Origin: an uncultured Treponema sp.
GTDB lineage: Bacteria > Spirochaetota > Spirochaetia > Treponematales > Treponemataceae
Reading direction: 5' to 3'
Length of the DNA stretch: 5,256 nucleotides
Assembly: GCA_937923945.1 (NCBI GenBank)
Contig: CALDWC010000097.1
Span: 1-5,256, forward strand
Below the pieces are notes generated by a model. The model was given only the letters and a program-made list of their open reading frames with translations, was not told where the DNA came from and ran no database searches. The position numbers and the translations under genes are program-made. Of the stretch, positions 5,214 to 5,256 are shown in pieces; within the stretch, counting starts at the first letter, position 1; each line of letters opens with the position of its first letter.

Positions 5214-5256
5214 GCAAAAGCAAAGTATCTCCTTCATTGTTTCTCAATGTTCAGTA

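Noticed and set aside
5119..5247. In-frame N-terminal extension of the lipoprotein to a TTG at 5247 (155 residues)
   Set aside because: It translates the dispersed repeat, has no good ribosome site, and would bury the signal peptide and lipobox at residue 44 and beyond; the ATG at 5118 has an ideal AGGAG.

Overview
The window looks like a piece of a treponemal (spirochaete) chromosome. The GC content looks moderate by eye, closer to the T. vincentii/T. medium range than to T. denticola, but I did not compute it. The pointers are secreted proteins with short treponeme-style signal peptides, a long MurE with an unusual P-loop, and intergenic hairpin repeats whose translations (KRRQ(A/T)FNQ) I recall from oral treponeme genomes. 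The species assignment is an inference; no rRNA or other marker gene is present.

Layout: (1) positions 1-849, minus strand, the first 283 codons of an exported protein that resembles the N-terminal part of treponemal OmpA-family proteins and is cut by the window edge. (2) 850-1219, a divergent intergenic region of about 370 bases with a plausible sigma70-type promoter for the minus-strand gene, a run of consecutive stem-loops (984-1137), a candidate plus-strand promoter (1128-1155), and a short hairpin/mini-ORF with a strong Shine-Dalgarno sequence. (3) 1220-2247, plus strand, an exported probable outer-membrane beta-barrel protein that is split by a one-base frameshift near 1637, so it is either a pseudogene, a sequencing error, or less likely a recoded gene. 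(4) 2248-2376, a convergent gap holding an 81-base inverted-repeat element. (5) 2377-5118, a compact minus-strand operon transcribed lipoprotein -> exodeoxyribonuclease III (xth) -> murE. (6) 5119-5256, its leader, containing a second copy of the repeat from the convergent gap, with a promoter-like pair inside it and a terminator-like hairpin beside it.

The operon joins a small acidic lipoprotein, a DNA-repair AP endonuclease/3' exonuclease and a peptidoglycan stem-peptide ligase; spacing (5 and 28 bases) suggests one transcript, but no shared pathway is evident. The remaining genes point to the cell envelope. I see no CRISPR array, tRNA, rRNA, transposase or phage gene. There is no convincing new multi-gene system here. 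The parts most worth a second look are the broken barrel gene with a perfectly phased U_UUU_UUU heptamer, the structured leader upstream of it, and the dispersed repeat that seems to supply the operon promoter.
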